Assembly (NCBI RefSeq): GCF_014648995.1
Contig: NZ_BMSE01000013.1
Coordinates: 124,001-188,000, forward strand
DNA: 64,000 nucleotides
Reading direction: 5' to 3'
Origin: Streptomyces massasporeus
GTDB taxonomy: Bacteria > Actinomycetota > Actinomycetes > Streptomycetales > Streptomycetaceae
The position numbers and the translations under genes were made by a program. This document shows, piece by piece, positions 22,798 through 30,933 of the stretch; position 1 is the stretch's first letter; the number at the start of each line of letters is the position of its first letter. Under the pieces are notes generated by a model. The model did not search any database. It was given only the letters and a program-made list of their open reading frames with translations, and was not told where the DNA came from.

Positions 22798-25326
22798 CTA
22801 CTCCGCCTTGATGGCCTCCAGCATGTTCAGCCGCGCCGCCCGCCGTGCCGGCCACAGCGCCGCGAGGACGCCCACCGTCGCGGCCAGCAGCAGGAAGACA
22901 CCCATCCGCGCCCACGGCAGGACCAGCTCGTAGGTCGCCATCTTCGAGGCCAGCAGCTCACCGGCCGCCCAGCCGAAGAACACGCCCAGGCCGATGCCCA
23001 GCACCGCGCCGAACAGGGAGATCACCAGGGACTCGATGCGGACCATCCGCTTGATGCCCTTGCGGTCCAGGCCGATCGCGCGGAGCATGCCGATCTCCTG
23101 CGAGCGCTCGAAGACGGACATGGCCAGGGTGTTGATGACACCGAGGACCGCCACGATCACCGCCATCGCGAGCAGGCCGTAGACCATGTTCAGCATCAGC
23201 GTGAACATCTGCGCGATCTCGTTGGAGATGTCGTCCTTGGACTGGACCTTGACGGCCGGGTTGGTGCCGAGGGCCTTCTCCAGCTTGTCCTGCACCGCGC
23301 CGGACGTGCCGTCGGAGGTCTTCACCATGACCTTCATGTTGTACGGGTCCGACTCGTGCGGGGCGAGGGTCTTCTCGTCGAGCAGGATGCCGCCCAGGAA
23401 GTCGTTGCTCTCGTAGGTCCCGGCGACCGTGAGCTTCTGCTTCTTGCCGTCCTCGAAGGAGACGTCGAAGGTGGAACCGGCCTTCCAGCCGTAGGACTTG
23501 GCCGTCTCGCTGTCCACGACCACGTCGCTGCCGCCGACCTTGAAGGTGCCCTTGTCGACCTCCGGGCCGACCAGGTCGCGGATCGCCGCGCCGTTCACGC
23601 CGGTCACGTACTCGCTCTGGCCGCCGATCCTGGTCTCGGCGTTGAGCATCGGGCTGGTGGCGGTGACGTCGTCGGCCTGCTTCAGCTTCTTCTCGACGTC
23701 CGGCGACAGCGGGTTGCCGTTCGCCATGGACACCACGTAGTCGGCCTTGATCGACGCCGACGCCATCTTCTCGATCGCCTGCTGGAGACTGCCCGCCATC
23801 ACCGTCATGCCGGTGATCAGGGTCAGGCCGATCATCAGCGCGGAGGCGGTGGCGGCCGTACGGCGCGGGTTGCGCACCGAGTTCTGCCGGGCCAGCTTGC
23901 CGGAGATGCCGAAGGTGCGCAGCAGCGGCGCGGCGGCGGCGATCAGCGGGCAGGACAGCAGCGGGGTCAGGATGAACACGCCGATGATCAGCAGCACCGC
24001 GCCGAAGCCCATCGGCATCTGGCCGTCCGAGCCGTCCATGGTCGTGGCGACGAGGACCACCGCGATGCCCGCGGCCGAGACCAGGGCGCCCAGCGTGTTG
24101 CGCAGCACCAGCGACTTGGTCGTGGCCTTGGCGTGCACGCTGCTCATGGCCGCCACCGGCGGGATCTTCGCGGCACGGCGGCCGGGCAGCCACGCCGCCA
24201 GCATGGTGACCAGAACGCCGACCGCGAGCGCGGCGCCGATCGTGCCGGGCGTGATGACCAGCGGACCGTCGGGCACGGTCGCGTCGAACGTGCCCATCAG
24301 GGAGCGCAGTCCTGCCCCGATGCCGATGCCCGCCACCAGACCGGTCACGGCGGCGACCAGGCCGACCACGAACGCCTCGATGAGCACCGAGCGCGTCACC
24401 TGCCGGCGCGAGGCGCCGACCGCACGCATCAGCGCCAGCTCCTTGGTGCGCTGGGCGACCAGCATGGTGAAGGTGTTGGCGATGATGAACGTGCCGACGA
24501 ACAGGGCGATGCCGGCGAAGACCAGCAGGGCCGTCTGCATGCCGCTCATCGACCGGGAGATCATCTCCGCCTGGTCGTCGGCGAGCTGCTTGCCGGTGGT
24601 GGTGGAGACGGTGCCCTTGGGCAGTGCCTTGTCCAGCTCCGCCTTCAGCGCGGCCTGAGAGACGCCCGGCTTCGCCTTGACGTCGATCTCGTCGTACACG
24701 CCCGGCTTGCCCAGCAGCTTCTGGGCGGTCGCCGTGTCGAACAGGGTGAGGCTGCCGCCGGCCGCGACGTTGCCGTCGTCGGTGGTGAAGATGCCGGTGA
24801 TCTTCGGCGTCAGGACCGGCCCGTCGACGGACATCCGCACGGTGTCGCCGACCTCGTAGCCGGCACGCTTCGCCGTCGCGGAGTCGATGAGGATCTCGTT
24901 CTCGCCCTTGGGGGCGTGCCCGCTGACGAGCGGGTAACGGGGGTCCTCGGTGCCCCAGTAGTTGCCGCCCTGCGACTGGAAGCCCTCGCCGATCAGCTTG
25001 CCGTCCTTGCCGGCGATGGCGGTGAAGTTCTGCACCACGCCTATCGCGGACGCGGCTCCGGGCACCCGCTCGCTCGTGTCGAGGGTGGCCCGGGTCAGCT
25101 CGTGGAGCTTTCCGACCTTGTCGCCCTCGGCGTCCTGGTAGTCCGCGGTCATGGCGACGTCGACCTGGTCGAAGCCCTTGGCGGAGCTCTTCTGGTAGGC
25201 GTCGGAGATGGTGTTGGTGAAGACCAGGGTCCCCGACACGAAGGCCACGCCGAGCATCACGGCGAGTACGGTCATCAGGAGCCGGGCCTTGTGCGCGAGC
25301 ACGTTGCGCAAGGCGGTACGGAACAT
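22798..25326 (-). CDS. MacB/FtsX-type ABC transporter permease
   Basis: An 842-aa inner-membrane protein with the two-module FtsX layout found in actinobacteria. An N-terminal TM helix ('ARLLMTVLAVMLGVAFVSG') is followed by a large extracytoplasmic domain and three TM segments around residues 260-380. A central pair of helices and a second extracytoplasmic domain come next, then the last three TM helices (about 700-830, including 'GLLAMAVIVAVLGVINTLAMSVFERSQEIGMLRAIG'). The latter is the FtsX signature. It should couple ATP hydrolysis to mechanical export of a lipid, peptide or drug; the cargo is unknown. It lies 49 bp downstream of its ATPase gene. Confidence 0.92.
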   Translation of the reverse strand: MFRTALRNVLAHKARLLMTVLAVMLGVAFVSGTLVFTNTISDAYQKSSAKGFDQVDVAMTADYQDAEGDKVGKLHELTRATLDTSERVPGAASAIGVVQNFTAIAGKDGKLIGEGFQSQGGNYWGTEDPRYPLVSGHAPKGENEILIDSATAKRAGYEVGDTVRMSVDGPVLTPKITGIFTTDDGNVAAGGSLTLFDTATAQKLLGKPGVYDEIDVKAKPGVSQAALKAELDKALPKGTVSTTTGKQLADDQAEMISRSMSGMQTALLVFAGIALFVGTFIIANTFTMLVAQRTKELALMRAVGASRRQVTRSVLIEAFVVGLVAAVTGLVAGIGIGAGLRSLMGTFDATVPDGPLVITPGTIGAALAVGVLVTMLAAWLPGRRAAKIPPVAAMSSVHAKATTKSLVLRNTLGALVSAAGIAVVLVATTMDGSDGQMPMGFGAVLLIIGVFILTPLLSCPLIAAAAPLLRTFGISGKLARQNSVRNPRRTAATASALMIGLTLITGMTVMAGSLQQAIEKMASASIKADYVVSMANGNPLSPDVEKKLKQADDVTATSPMLNAETRIGGQSEYVTGVNGAAIRDLVGPEVDKGTFKVGGSDVVVDSETAKSYGWKAGSTFDVSFEDGKKQKLTVAGTYESNDFLGGILLDEKTLAPHESDPYNMKVMVKTSDGTSGAVQDKLEKALGTNPAVKVQSKDDISNEIAQMFTLMLNMVYGLLAMAVIVAVLGVINTLAMSVFERSQEIGMLRAIGLDRKGIKRMVRIESLVISLFGAVLGIGLGVFFGWAAGELLASKMATYELVLPWARMGVFLLLAATVGVLAALWPARRAARLNMLEAIKAE

Positions 25327-25375
25327 GGGTTTTCTCAGTCCAGTAGGTGAGGGCCGGGGCGTCGGTGAGGGGGCG

Positions 25376-26146
25376 TCAGCTCGTACGGCCCTTGGCGTCG
25401 AACGCCTTCATGCGGTCGAGCACGGAGTCGGCCGTCGGCCCGTACATCTCGTCGACGATCCGGCCGTCCGCCAGGAAGATCACCCGGTCCGCGTAGGCCG
25501 CGGCCACCGGGTCGTGCGTCACCATCACCACCGTCTGGCCCAGCTCCCGCACGGAGTTGCGCAGGAAGCCCAGCACCTCGGCGCCGGAGCGAGAGTCGAG
25601 GTTTCCGGTGGGCTCGTCCCCGAAGATGATCTCGGGCCGGGAGGCCAGCGCCCGGGCCACGGCGACGCGTTGCTGCTGACCGCCGGAGAGCTGGGACGGC
25701 CGGTGGCCGAGCCGGTCCGCCAGGCCGACCATCCGGATGACGGAGTCCAGCCACTGCTTGTCCGGCTTTCGACCCGCGATGTCCATCGGAAGGGTGATGT
25801 TCTCCAGGGCGGTCAGCGTGGGCAGCAGGTTGAACGCCTGGAAGATGAAGCCGATCTTGTCCCGGCGCAGCTTGGTCAGCTGCTTGTCCTTCAGGGAGCC
25901 GAGCTCGGTGTCACCGATGCGCACCGACCCGGAGGAGAAGGAGTCGAGGCCGGCCACGCAGTGCATCAGGGTGGACTTGCCGGAGCCGGAGGGGCCCATG
26001 ATCGCGGTGAACTCGGCCTGCCGGAAGTCGACGGAGACGCGGTCCAGGGCGACCACCTGGGTCTCACCCTGCCCGTAGATCTTCGAGAGATCCGTGGCGC
26101 GCGCGGCCGCGGTGGTGGCCCGGTCGGTGAGGGAAGCGGTGGTCAC
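25376..26146 (-). CDS. ABC transporter ATP-binding protein (MacB/LolD type)
   Basis: A 256-aa nucleotide-binding subunit for the permease gene that follows. Walker A is GPSGSGKST, the Q-loop 'FIFQAFNLLPTLTALENI', the signature LSGGQQQR, Walker B IIFGDEPTGNLDS and the switch His in VTHD. All are intact. The 'FNLLPTLT' and 'GNLDS' features fit the LolD/MacB group. The GTG at 26146 is chosen over upstream in-frame starts because GGAG is correctly spaced and the longer N-terminus (to 26281) looks non-coding. The promoter lies in the region up to bldA. Confidence 0.93.
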   Translation of the reverse strand: MTTASLTDRATTAAARATDLSKIYGQGETQVVALDRVSVDFRQAEFTAIMGPSGSGKSTLMHCVAGLDSFSSGSVRIGDTELGSLKDKQLTKLRRDKIGFIFQAFNLLPTLTALENITLPMDIAGRKPDKQWLDSVIRMVGLADRLGHRPSQLSGGQQQRVAVARALASRPEIIFGDEPTGNLDSRSGAEVLGFLRNSVRELGQTVVMVTHDPVAAAYADRVIFLADGRIVDEMYGPTADSVLDRMKAFDAKGRTS

Positions 26147-26562
26147 GGGATGGCTCTCCTGTCGGACGGCTGTGCAGGGGGAAGGACGTGTTCCATCGTC
26201 CGGGTCCCACGGCGCCGTGTAGTCACCCGTAGTTCTGGTTCCGAAGGCCGACTCGGGTCTGACCGCGCGGAGCGGTGTCATACCTGGGGATGACGAACAC
26301 CCCTGAGGGGCCCCCGTGTCGGGAACCGATGCGTCCGGGTGTCGAGAACAGGTGGAGTGCCCTCGTTCGGGCGGTGAAATTCCGTCATTCCGTATGCGCG
26401 GCCGACCGGCGCAGGGAAGGCTATTGGCAAGTGCGGATGGCGTGTTCCGTGTGCTGATGCACCCTCAGACGTCAATAAAATAAGACAACATCGGTCCACG
26501 CTTCCGCTGTTCGGGGGACCTGTCCGGATAGTCTCGGAACCTCGATGCGGAGCCCACGGCCT
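26147..26562. other. Intergenic region between the ABC operon and the bldA tRNA
   Basis: There are 416 bases without a convincing gene. It must hold the leftward ABC promoter and the rightward tRNA promoter. An unusually AT-rich stretch, CAATAAAATAAGACAACA, lies at about 26474-26491. GATAGT (26527-26532) is a candidate tRNA -10 box. Confidence 0.5.
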
Positions 26563-26646
26563 GCCCGGATGGTGGAATGCAGACACGGCGAGCTTAAACC
26601 TCGCTGCCCCTTCGCGGGCGTGCCGGTTCGAGTCCGGCTCCGGGCA
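26563..26646 (+). tRNA. bldA: tRNA-Leu(UAA), the bldA tRNA
   Basis: An 84-nt class II tRNA. The acceptor stem GCCCGGA (26563-26569) pairs with TCCGGGC (26639-26645) with discriminator A at 26646. The anticodon arm is GCGAG-CTTAAAC-CTCGC, so the anticodon is UAA and it reads UUA. The variable arm (TGCCCCTTCGCGGGCG region) and T-loop GGTTCGAGTCC are intact. CCA is not encoded (ACCT). UUA is the rarest codon in Streptomyces and its only tRNA, bldA, controls aerial growth and antibiotic production through UUA-containing regulatory genes such as adpA. Confidence 0.97.
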
Positions 26647-26779
26647 CCTTCCGATCCCTGCGTGGTCCATTGAAGAGTTCACGGCGCGCCCGTTGACAGC
26701 GGCCGCATGCCGTCGGAGACTCACAGGCATATGGTGAAAGAAATTTCACCTGACGAACGGGATGAGAAGAGGTCGTCCG

Positions 26780-28030
26780 ATGCGCACCACCGTCGGCATC
26801 ATCGGAGCGGGCCCCGCCGGCCTCCTCCTCGCCCGGCTGCTCCACAACGCGGGCATCGACGCGGTCGTCCTGGAGAGCCGCGACCGCTCCTACGTCGAAC
26901 GGCGGCAGCGCGCCGGGATTCTGGAGCAGGGCACGGCGGACGTGCTGCGCGCGGCCGGCGCCGGGGAGCGCATGGACCGCGAGGGGCTGCGCCACGACGG
27001 CATCGAGCTGCGCTTCGACCGCAGGCGCCACCGCGTGGACTTCCCCGCCCTCACCGGCGGACGGTCCGTGACGGTCTACGCCCAGACCGAGGTGTGCAAG
27101 GACCTCATCGCCCTCCAGCTCCGGGACGGCGGCCCCCTGCTCTTCGAGGCGGAGGCGCTGGCCGTGGAGGACGCCGGCACCGACGCCCCGCGGATCCGCT
27201 TCCGGCACGAGGGCCGCGAGGACGTCCTGGAGTGCGCCTACGTCGTCGGCTGCGACGGCTTCTGGGGCGTGGCCCGCAAGGCGATCCCGGCCGGACTCGC
27301 CCAAGTCTTCGAACGGACGTACCCCTTCGGCTGGCTCGGCATCCTCGCCGACGTGCCGCCCTCGCACGACGAGCTCGTCTACGCCCGCCACGACCGCGGC
27401 TTCGCCCTGCTCTCCATGCGCCCGCCCGTCACCCGCCACCACCCTTCCAAGGAAGTCGCTTCACTCCCCATCGAATCCTTCGTCTCCCGCCTCTACCTCC
27501 AGGTGCCCGACGGCACCGATGCCGGGACGTGGAGCGACGAGGAGATCTGGGACGAGCTGGAGCGCCGGTTCGAGACCGACGACGACTGGCGCCTGGAGCG
27601 CGGCCCGATCACCCAGAAGTCGGTCACGCCCATGCGCTCCTACGTCCACGAGCCCATGCGCCACGGCCGCCTCTTCCTCGCCGGTGACGCGGCACACATC
27701 GTCCCCCCGACCGGGGCCAAGGGCCTGAACCTCGCAGTCGGCGACGTCGTGACCTTCGCTCGGGCCCTGACGCACCAGCAGGAGACCGGCTCCCCGGAGC
27801 TGCTCGACGCCTACTCCGCGACGTGCCTGCGCCGCGTCTGGCAGGCCGAGCGGTTCTCCTACGACATGACGGCCCTTCTGCACCGCGCACCCGCCGCGAC
27901 GGCCTTCGAGGACCGTCTCCAGCTCGCCCGGCTGGAGCGGATCGCCTCGTCCCGCGCGGCCGAGACGGACCTGGCGGAGGCCTACACGGGCTTCCCGTTC
28001 GGCGGAGCCGGGGGTGACCCCCTCCGGTGA
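26780..28030 (+). CDS. pobA: 4-hydroxybenzoate 3-monooxygenase
   Basis: A 416-aa flavoprotein monooxygenase that makes protocatechuate from 4-hydroxybenzoate with NAD(P)H and oxygen. FAD motif 'GIIGAGPAGLLLARLLH', 'ERRQRAGILEQGT' (substrate loop), 'VGCDGFWG' and the second FAD motif 'LFLAGDAAHIVPPTGAKGLNLA' are all typical of PobA. It is about 20 residues longer than the usual 390-395, because of an insert (27430-27483, VTRHH...IESF) just before the 'SRLYLQVP' strand. The insert has low third-position GC. ATG 26780 follows GAAGAGG. No other protocatechuate genes are nearby. Confidence 0.92.
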   Translation: MRTTVGIIGAGPAGLLLARLLHNAGIDAVVLESRDRSYVERRQRAGILEQGTADVLRAAGAGERMDREGLRHDGIELRFDRRRHRVDFPALTGGRSVTVYAQTEVCKDLIALQLRDGGPLLFEAEALAVEDAGTDAPRIRFRHEGREDVLECAYVVGCDGFWGVARKAIPAGLAQVFERTYPFGWLGILADVPPSHDELVYARHDRGFALLSMRPPVTRHHPSKEVASLPIESFVSRLYLQVPDGTDAGTWSDEEIWDELERRFETDDDWRLERGPITQKSVTPMRSYVHEPMRHGRLFLAGDAAHIVPPTGAKGLNLAVGDVVTFARALTHQQETGSPELLDAYSATCLRRVWQAERFSYDMTALLHRAPAATAFEDRLQLARLERIASSRAAETDLAEAYTGFPFGGAGGDPLR

Positions 28031-28163
28031 GGGGAATCACCAAGCCGCGTAGCGTGTTGCGCAGCACGACGAGGGAAAGATCCTCCCCAAGCAGTAGGGT
28101 CATTCCTTTGCCTACCTATTACTCTTGAGCCAAGGCCACGCCTGGTGGCCATGGAGGAGTGAA

Positions 28164-29072
28164 ATGAGGAGCAGAAACCCGGTCTTCTCGCGACGGGGGT
28201 TCAGCCGCGACAACGGCTACGCGGGCTTCAACACCGCGCCGCAGGCCGGGGGTCCCGCTGTCGCCACCCAGGGCAACCCGTACGCGCAGCCGACGGGCGA
28301 CCAGTACGCGCAGAACCCGTACGCGCAGAACCCTTACGCCCAGCAGGACCTGCAGTACGGCGCGCCGCCGCAGGCACCGGCCACCACCGGCCGGATGACC
28401 ATCGACGACGTCGTCCTGCGCACGGCGAGCACGCTCGGTGTGCTCATCCTCACCGCGGCGCTCTCGTGGGCCCTGCTGCCGATCGACGACGCCAACATCA
28501 GCCGTAGCTACGGCATCGGTATCGGCGCCGCGCTGATCGGCATGGTCCTGGCGTTCGTGCAGTCCTTCAAGCGCAAGGCCTCGCCCGCGCTGATCCTGAC
28601 GTACGCCGCGTTCGAGGGCGTGTTCCTCGGCGTCGTCTCCAACATCGTCGACAACCGCATCGCCGACGGTGCGGCCATGCAGGCCGTGATCGGCACGATG
28701 GCGGTCTTCACCGGTGTGCTGATCGCCTACAAGGCCGGCTGGATCCGCGTCAACCGACGCTTCTACGGCTTCGTGATGGCGGCCGCGCTCGGCTTCATCC
28801 TGCTGATGACCGTGAACCTGCTGTTCGCGGTGTTCGGCGGCGGTGACGGCCTCGGCTTCCGCAGCGGTCCCCTCGGCATCGTCTTCGGCGTCATCGGCAT
28901 CATCCTCGGTGCCTGCTTCCTCGCCCTGGACTTCAAGCAGGTCGAGGACGGCATCGCCTACGGCGCCCCGCGCGAGGAGGCCTGGCTCGCGGCCTTCGGC
29001 CTCACGCTGACGCTGGTGTGGATCTACATGGAGTTCCTGAGGCTCATCTCGATCCTCAACAGCAGCGACTAG
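28164..29072 (+). CDS. Bax inhibitor-1/YccA family membrane protein
   Basis: A 302-aa integral membrane protein. The N-terminal 85 residues are cytosolic and Gln/Asn/Tyr/Pro-rich, with the repeat QNPYAQNPYAQ; seven hydrophobic segments follow from about residue 95 to the end. The family signature near the C-terminus includes 'ACFLALDFKQVEDGIAYGAP' and 'WLAAFGLTLTLVWIYMEFLRL'. The family includes pH-dependent calcium leak channels; its role in Streptomyces is not established. ATG 28164 follows GGAGG. It ends at a strong terminator and looks monocistronic. Confidence 0.9.
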   Translation: MRSRNPVFSRRGFSRDNGYAGFNTAPQAGGPAVATQGNPYAQPTGDQYAQNPYAQNPYAQQDLQYGAPPQAPATTGRMTIDDVVLRTASTLGVLILTAALSWALLPIDDANISRSYGIGIGAALIGMVLAFVQSFKRKASPALILTYAAFEGVFLGVVSNIVDNRIADGAAMQAVIGTMAVFTGVLIAYKAGWIRVNRRFYGFVMAAALGFILLMTVNLLFAVFGGGDGLGFRSGPLGIVFGVIGIILGACFLALDFKQVEDGIAYGAPREEAWLAAFGLTLTLVWIYMEFLRLISILNSSD

Positions 29073-29089
29073 TTCAGGCAGTCGTAGCG

Positions 29090-29121
29090 CGAAGGGCCCC
29101 GGCTTCGGCCGGGGCCCTTCG
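29090..29121 (+). terminator. Terminator after the BI-1 gene
   Basis: A 14-bp perfect stem, CGAAGGGCCCCGGC with its complement, closed by a stable TTCG tetraloop, 18 bp after the stop codon. Confidence 0.85.
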
Positions 29122-29150
29122 TCGTCGGGAGGACGGTGCGGTGTGCGCGC

Positions 29151-29381
29151 CTAGAGCAGTTTGCGCGCGGCCCTCCTCAGGTCGTACTCGTGGATGATCG
29201 CCTTGGCGTGGCCGTACGCGAGGTTGTGTTCGTGCCGGAGCCAGCTGACCTTTTCCTCGAAGCGGAAGAGCGCCGGGCCATCTTCGACGGTGCGCAACCA
29301 GTCGGAGATCTCACGACCGGTGCAGTGGGGGATGCGGGCGAGCATGTTGCGGTGGGTCTCTTCGGAGAAGACTTGGGACAT
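29151..29381 (-). CDS. DUF4287 domain protein
   Basis: A 76-aa small cytosolic protein. The sequence 'HRNMLARIPHCTGREISDWL' followed by 'KVSWLRHEHNLAYGHAKAIIHEYD' matches the DUF4287 pattern, in which a Leu-rich helix is followed by an H-x-L-x-x-G/H-x-A-x-A/T-I-V/I-H-E motif. The function is unknown. The start is ATG 29381. It is convergent with the BI-1 gene, from which it is separated by a terminator, and divergent from the 101-aa gene at 29483. Confidence 0.75.
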   Translation of the reverse strand: MSQVFSEETHRNMLARIPHCTGREISDWLRTVEDGPALFRFEEKVSWLRHEHNLAYGHAKAIIHEYDLRRAARKLL

Positions 29382-29482
29382 CGGCGCCTCCGGACGCTGG
29401 GATGTAAGCCGGTCCTTCAGGTCACCGTGCCTGAGTGTTCGCCCGTTGGCAACAGTCCCGCTGGGACGCGTACGCTCGCGGC

Positions 29483-29788
29483 GTGGTTGATACGACGCCT
29501 CTGACCCGTGCGGTGGAGCACTTCGCCGATCGATTGAGGGCCGCGCCCCAGAGCCGGTTGCAGCGGGGCGCTGCCGCCGAGGCTCTCGGGCTGGCCCGGG
29601 AGTTGGCCCGCAGGGCGCAAGTCCTCGAGGGCGTGGAGCCCCGGGAGATGCCGGATGCGGGGATGTTTGCAGCGGCAGATCAGATCACCGTGGCCGGGAA
29701 CGATCTGGCGGTCGTGGTCCCCGACGAAGCCGACGTCGACGAAGCCGTGACGTTGGTGGAGGAGGCGCAGAAGCGGGCGGGGGTGTAG
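29483..29788 (+). CDS. Conserved hypothetical protein, 101 aa
   Basis: An alanine-rich, mostly helical 101-aa protein without a signal peptide or membrane segment. I do not recognise a family. The N-terminal half (about 1-50) is amphipathic ('LTRAVEHFADRLRAAPQ', 'AEALGLARELARRAQVLEG') and the second half has a short beta-like 'DLAVVVPDEADVDEAVTLV'. The GTG at 29483 is chosen: TACGCT 7 nt upstream (29471-29476), with TTGGCA 19 nt before it, would make a leaderless transcript beginning at the GTG. The coding bias is normal for the organism, so it is probably real. Confidence 0.65.
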   Translation: MVDTTPLTRAVEHFADRLRAAPQSRLQRGAAAEALGLARELARRAQVLEGVEPREMPDAGMFAAADQITVAGNDLAVVVPDEADVDEAVTLVEEAQKRAGV

Positions 29789-29814
29789 CGCCGTGCCGCG
29801 GGTGGTCAGTGGCT

Positions 29815-29877
29815 GATCGTGCCCGCGCGGCGGAGCCGCACATTGATGCAGCCCCGCACCCCTTCGGGGGCGCTTCC
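29815..29877. repeat. Streptomyces-type intergenic repeat with terminator hairpin
   Basis: Between two convergent genes lies GCGCGGCGGAGCCGCAC, then ATTGATGCAGCCCCGCA and a CCCC-ttc-GGGG hairpin with GC arms (to 29874). I recognise this arrangement from many Streptomyces intergenic regions at 3' ends. It may act as a bidirectional terminator. Confidence 0.6.
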
Positions 29878-30660
29878 CTACAGGGACGCGATGACCCGGT
29901 CCGCCAGGATGTAGACGTTCTCCTCGCCGCATTCGAACGTGAGGGTGTAGGCGCCCGAGATGCCGGAGCCGCCCAGCAGGACCGGGGTCCGGCCGGCGCG
30001 CAGGGCCGCGGAGAGGTGCTCCGCCGTCTCGCGGTGACCCGGGGTCATGCACAGGGTCGTGCCGTCGGCGAAGACGTAGACGTCCAGGGTGCCCAGCGGG
30101 CCGGGGCGGACGTCCGTCAGCTCGACGCGGGAGGAAGCCAGCTCCTCCAGAGTGGCGACGGTGCGCTCGTGGTCGTTCACGACCGGCGACTGCGTCGGCA
30201 CGAAGTCCGGGTGCGAGGGGTGGCGGCGGCGGGCCGCGGCCAGCTCCGGGGACTCGGCGGCGGGTTCCTCGGTGTCGGCGCCGGGCTCGGACACCGGCTC
30301 CAGACCCGCGAAATCGGCCTGACGGGGCAGGAACAGATCGACCTCGGGCAGGCCCAGCAGGGAGGGCGCGTCGGAGGCGTCACGGGCCTCCTGGGCGGCC
30401 CAGAACGCCCGCGCCTCGGCAAGCTCCCGCTCCCGCTCCTCGGCCAGCGCCGCCGCCACGGCGGCACGTATCTCATCGGTGTCGGCAGTGGTGCGAGCGG
30501 CGGGCAGCAGCGCACGGGTGGTGGCGGCGCGGCTCTCGGCCAGCGCGGTGTGCAGGGCCGCGACCTGTCGGCGCAGCTGCAGGACGGTGCGCAGGACGGC
30601 GACGCCCACGGCTCCCGTGGCGGCCGTGGTGACCAGCAACGCGATCGGCATGGCGCTCAC
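29878..30660 (-). CDS. Membrane-anchored protein of unknown function
   Basis: A 260-aa protein with an N-terminal membrane anchor (PIALLVTTAATGAVGVAVL, about residues 5-24) followed by a coiled-coil-like segment ('LQLRRQVAALHTALAESRAATTRALL', about 27-60) and an Ala/Glu-rich helix. The C-terminal domain (about 165-260) has predicted alternating strands and helices, with 'TLDVYVFADGTTLCMTPGHRETAEHL' and 'YTLTFECGEENVYILADRVI'. I do not recognise the family. The GTG at 30660 follows GGGAG with 7-nt spacing; the ATG at 30651 is an alternative. Confidence 0.7.
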   Translation of the reverse strand: MSAMPIALLVTTAATGAVGVAVLRTVLQLRRQVAALHTALAESRAATTRALLPAARTTADTDEIRAAVAAALAEERERELAEARAFWAAQEARDASDAPSLLGLPEVDLFLPRQADFAGLEPVSEPGADTEEPAAESPELAAARRRHPSHPDFVPTQSPVVNDHERTVATLEELASSRVELTDVRPGPLGTLDVYVFADGTTLCMTPGHRETAEHLSAALRAGRTPVLLGGSGISGAYTLTFECGEENVYILADRVIASL

Positions 30661-30856
30661 TGACGTACTCCCGGTTCAAAGTCGACCCCCGACTTCCTAC
30701 ATCAGCTTGAAGGGCGGACTAACCAGCTGTCAGTGCGTAACGTCACGAAACGGACAGGGCTTCGATGTCGGGGGAGGGGGTGTGCCTGTCGTGACCTGCG
30801 GTTCTCCCCTGGCGGAGGGAGATAGGTCACATCCTGGGGGAGATTGGATCACAAAA

Positions 30857-30893
30857 CAGCCCAGAACCCTGGAGTTTCCAGGGTTCTGGGCTG
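30857..30893 (-). terminator. Strong terminator after the thiolase gene
   Basis: A perfect 17-bp stem (30857-30873 with 30877-30893) and 3-nt loop, 40 bp past the thiolase stop on the minus strand and followed on that strand by TTTTG. The AT-rich arms (AGAACC) are unusual for the organism. Confidence 0.88.
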
Positions 30894-30933
30894 AAGGCTC
30901 ACTGCGGGTGCTATGGCGGTTACGGTGCGCCGC

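Noticed and set aside
29483..29788. Treating the 101-aa gene and DUF4287 gene as a toxin-antitoxin pair
   Set aside because: They are divergent rather than overlapping, and neither has a toxin or antitoxin motif.
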